Source: Herpetosiphon giganteus | Lineage (GTDB): Bacteria > Chloroflexota > Chloroflexia > Chloroflexales > Herpetosiphonaceae | Length of the DNA stretch: 43,217 nucleotides | Assembly (NCBI RefSeq): GCF_016907925.1 | Contig: NZ_JAFBCZ010000043.1 | Location: 1-43,217, forward strand | Reading direction: 5' to 3' | In this document: in pieces, positions 41,424 through 43,217 of the stretch | How the letters are laid out: every line of letters starts with the position of its first letter | How positions within the stretch are numbered: the stretch's first letter is position 1 | The notes under the pieces: model-generated | Database searches by the model: none | What the model saw: the letters and a program-made list of their open reading frames with translations, nothing else | Told to the model about the DNA's origin: nothing | Position numbers and translations under genes: made by a program

Positions 41424-42788
41424 ATGCCAACCGCCGTTCGTTCGGTTCCGCATCGGCGTAGCCGTTTGGCGCTCGATATTGCGCTTGAGGTCAAACGCCA
41501 AGGGACACTGCAATTTTTTGAATCAACATGGCGACGCTATGGCGATCTTGCCCATCTGCAACTTGGCTCGCAAGATATGTTTTTAATTGTGCACCCTGAT
41601 CATGTTAAGCGCGTGCTGGTTGAGCAACGCGACACCTATTCGAAAAAAGCCAGCTATGAAGGTGTGCGCAAACTCTTATTGGGCGATGGCTTGGTGGCAA
41701 GCACTGGCAGCTTGTGGCGGCGGCAGCGCAAACTAATGGCTCCGTTTTTCACACCCCGCTCAATCGAAACCTATTTGCCAATTATGGTTGATGATGGGGT
41801 TTGGTTTCGCGAGCGCTGGACAGCAGCCGCCAAACAGGGCCAGCCGCTCGATATTTTGACCGAAATGTCGGTGCTGACGGCATCGATTATTCTCAAAAGT
41901 ATGTTTAGCCTCGAAGCCGATGAAACAATTGCGTGGGTCAAGCATGCCGTCGAAACCATGATTGGTTTTGCTTCAATCCGCCAAATGAACCCGTTGCATG
42001 CGCCACTCTGGATGCCAACACCCAAAAATCGCGCCTACTTGGAGGCTCGCAAACGAGTTCACGATTATATTCAGGGCATCATCGTTGAGCGCCAACGCCA
42101 AGCACCAGAGCACTGGCCCAACGATTTGCTCACCCGCATGATGCAAGCCCGCGATGAAGAAACCGGCGAGCCAATGTCAACAATCTTGTTGCGCGATGAA
42201 GCAATTACGGTCTTTTTCGCAGGCCACGAAACCACTGCCCGCACATTGTCGTTCCTGTGGTATGCCTTGGCCAATAATCCCGCGGTTGCTGAGCGCATGC
42301 AGGCCGAAATTGATAGCGTGCTTGGCGATAATCCACCAACGCTGGAGCTGCTCAAGCAATTGCCCTACACCTTGCAAGTTATCAAAGAAACCTTGCGGCT
42401 CTATCCTGCTGCGCCGATGTATGCCCGCGATGCAGTTGCAACCGATGAATTTGCTGGCATCAAGGTGCCGATTGGTTCACGAATGACCGTCATGCCCTAT
42501 CTGACCCATCGCCATCCCGATTTCTGGGATGATCCGCTGCGCTTTGACCCTGATCGTTGGTTGCCAGAGCGCGAAGCTCAGCGCCATCCCTTTGCGTATC
42601 ATCCATTCGCCGCAGGCCAACGGATTTGCATCGGCAATAATTTCTCGTTATTTGAATCGCATGTGATTGTAGCCATGCTGGCCCGCCATTTTGCCTTGCG
42701 CAACGTCCCTGGCCACAGCCCCCAAATTTGGATGGACGGCACGCTCGGCTCACGCAATGGCTTGCCAATGTTCATCACCCAACGCTAG
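41424..42788 (+). CDS. cytochrome P450
   Basis: This haem-thiolate monooxygenase of 454 residues shows the C-helix WRRQRK (99-104), the I-helix oxygen-activation motif AGHETT (266-271), ExxR as ETLR (322-325), the PDRW segment, and the haem ligand loop FAAGQRICIG with Cys402. The sequence resembles the soluble CYP102/CYP110-like fatty-acid-hydroxylase grade, but the substrate cannot be assigned. No ferredoxin or reductase gene is adjacent. AAGGAG seven bases before the ATG is a strong ribosome-binding site. Its pairing with the TetR gene suggests induction by a hydrophobic ligand, which is inference. Confidence 0.93.
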   Translation: MPTAVRSVPHRRSRLALDIALEVKRQGTLQFFESTWRRYGDLAHLQLGSQDMFLIVHPDHVKRVLVEQRDTYSKKASYEGVRKLLLGDGLVASTGSLWRRQRKLMAPFFTPRSIETYLPIMVDDGVWFRERWTAAAKQGQPLDILTEMSVLTASIILKSMFSLEADETIAWVKHAVETMIGFASIRQMNPLHAPLWMPTPKNRAYLEARKRVHDYIQGIIVERQRQAPEHWPNDLLTRMMQARDEETGEPMSTILLRDEAITVFFAGHETTARTLSFLWYALANNPAVAERMQAEIDSVLGDNPPTLELLKQLPYTLQVIKETLRLYPAAPMYARDAVATDEFAGIKVPIGSRMTVMPYLTHRHPDFWDDPLRFDPDRWLPEREAQRHPFAYHPFAAGQRICIGNNFSLFESHVIVAMLARHFALRNVPGHSPQIWMDGTLGSRNGLPMFITQR

Positions 42789-42807
42789 AATGCTGGGGTT
42801 TCGGGAT

Positions 42808-43125
42808 GGGAGAGTGATTTGGACTACAAGGGTCGGTTGTTAAGATCCCCTCACCCCAATCCCTCTCCCGTGCGCGGGCGAGGAGCTTTTTGAATGGCGG
42901 TTTTATCAATGATGGTCGGTTCTCCAATCGTGCTCCCCCTCGCCCGCGTTCAAATGATGGTCGGTTCTCCAATCGTGCTCCCCTCGCCCGGGTTCAGCGG
43001 TTTTATCCATGATGGTCGGTTCTCCAATCGTGCTCCCCCTCGCCCACGTTCAGTGGGAGAGTGATTTGGACTACAAGGGTCGGTTGTTAAGATCCCCTCA
43101 CCCCAACCCCTCTCCCGTGCGCGGG
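42808..43125. repeat. nested direct repeats with family A fragments
   Basis: A 71-bp unit (GGGAGAGTGATTTGGACTAC onward, ending in a family A left arm) occurs at 42808-42878 and 43055-43125 with one difference seen. Between them, a 30-bp unit (ATGATGGTCGGTTCTCCAAT onward) occurs three times, at 42909, 42954 and 43009. Open frames here come from the repeats. Confidence 0.85.
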
Positions 43126-43217
43126 TTTAAGGGCGGACAGGTTGAGGAATAGCTATCAATAGATGTTAGGCCATTTCCAAGCCCAGTCGTCTGCCCCGCA
43201 TCACCGTCGTTGCCCAG
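43126..43217. other. end of window, no supported gene
   Basis: Short frames cross the window edge on both strands, but none has a start signal or recognisable motif inside the window. With the repeats just before it, the whole 42789-43217 stretch contains no gene I can support. Confidence 0.4.

Noticed and set aside
42808-43125. CRISPR or integron-like array at the right end
   Set aside because: Only two and three copies with irregular gaps; the intervals are repeats of each other, and no cas or integrase gene is seen.

Overview
The window looks like part of a filamentous Chloroflexota (green non-sulfur) genome, most likely Herpetosiphon or a close relative. This is inferred from the roughly 50% GC codon style, many secreted proteins with Thr/Pro or Ala/Thr linkers, Gly-Tyr-Pro-Ile / Trp-Phe-Glu-Arg repeats on cell-wall enzymes, lipoprotein signals without any outer-membrane receptor, and intergenic DNA packed with short repeats. 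No rRNA, tRNA, CRISPR array, transposase or phage gene was seen.

Left end (1-3055): a small hypothetical protein, a VCBS/FG-GAP-like lipoprotein and a three-helix membrane protein on the + strand, then a DUF2218 gene on the - strand set among repeats.

Siderophore region (3056-17466, all - strand): reading 5' to 3' from 17466, a seven-gene operon encodes DHB dehydrogenase, a core-only DAHP synthase, isochorismate synthase, DHB-AMP ligase, isochorismatase with aryl carrier, a C-A-T-R NRPS and a substrate-binding lipoprotein. After a 741-bp repeat-rich gap come two permeases and an ATPase. The logic is shikimate supply, then chorismate, isochorismate and 2,3-dihydroxybenzoate, which is loaded on the carrier, joined to both amino groups of lysine and released by reduction. 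That is the myxochelin (mxc) type of catecholate pathway. No MxcL-type aminotransferase is present, so a myxochelin A-like alcohol is the simplest prediction. Uptake would be by the FecBCD-like ABC transporter.

Envelope region (17941-30618): a GT-C glycosyltransferase and a clan GH-A hydrolase (+ strand, coupled) converge on a possible eight-gene - strand operon. From 30618 downward this holds a small secreted protein, a Gly-rich repeat protein, a CAP protein with a Thr/Pro stalk, a C39-like papain-fold candidate, an L,D-transpeptidase, a second CAP protein, a 48-residue membrane protein and a DUF2142 membrane protein. The transpeptidase and the second CAP protein share the same wall-type repeat. 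This is the best candidate for an undescribed surface system.

Right part (31293-42788): an aldo/keto reductase with a small membrane-anchored protein; a lipoprotein gene flanked by 93-bp direct repeats; a single-chain restriction-modification enzyme (nuclease-methylase-specificity domain) whose central third is strikingly AT-rich and which sits behind a 7-bp repeat array; an RsmF-like rRNA m5C methyltransferase; an SCP2-like protein; a DinB-like protein; and a TetR regulator with clear palindromic operators, followed by a cytochrome P450. The window ends in duplicated repeat DNA.

Intergenic repeats deserve attention in their own right. Several unrelated sequences share a strict 7-bp period, others a 9-bp period, and two hairpin-forming families (about 105-135 bp and about 65-85 bp) recur throughout.
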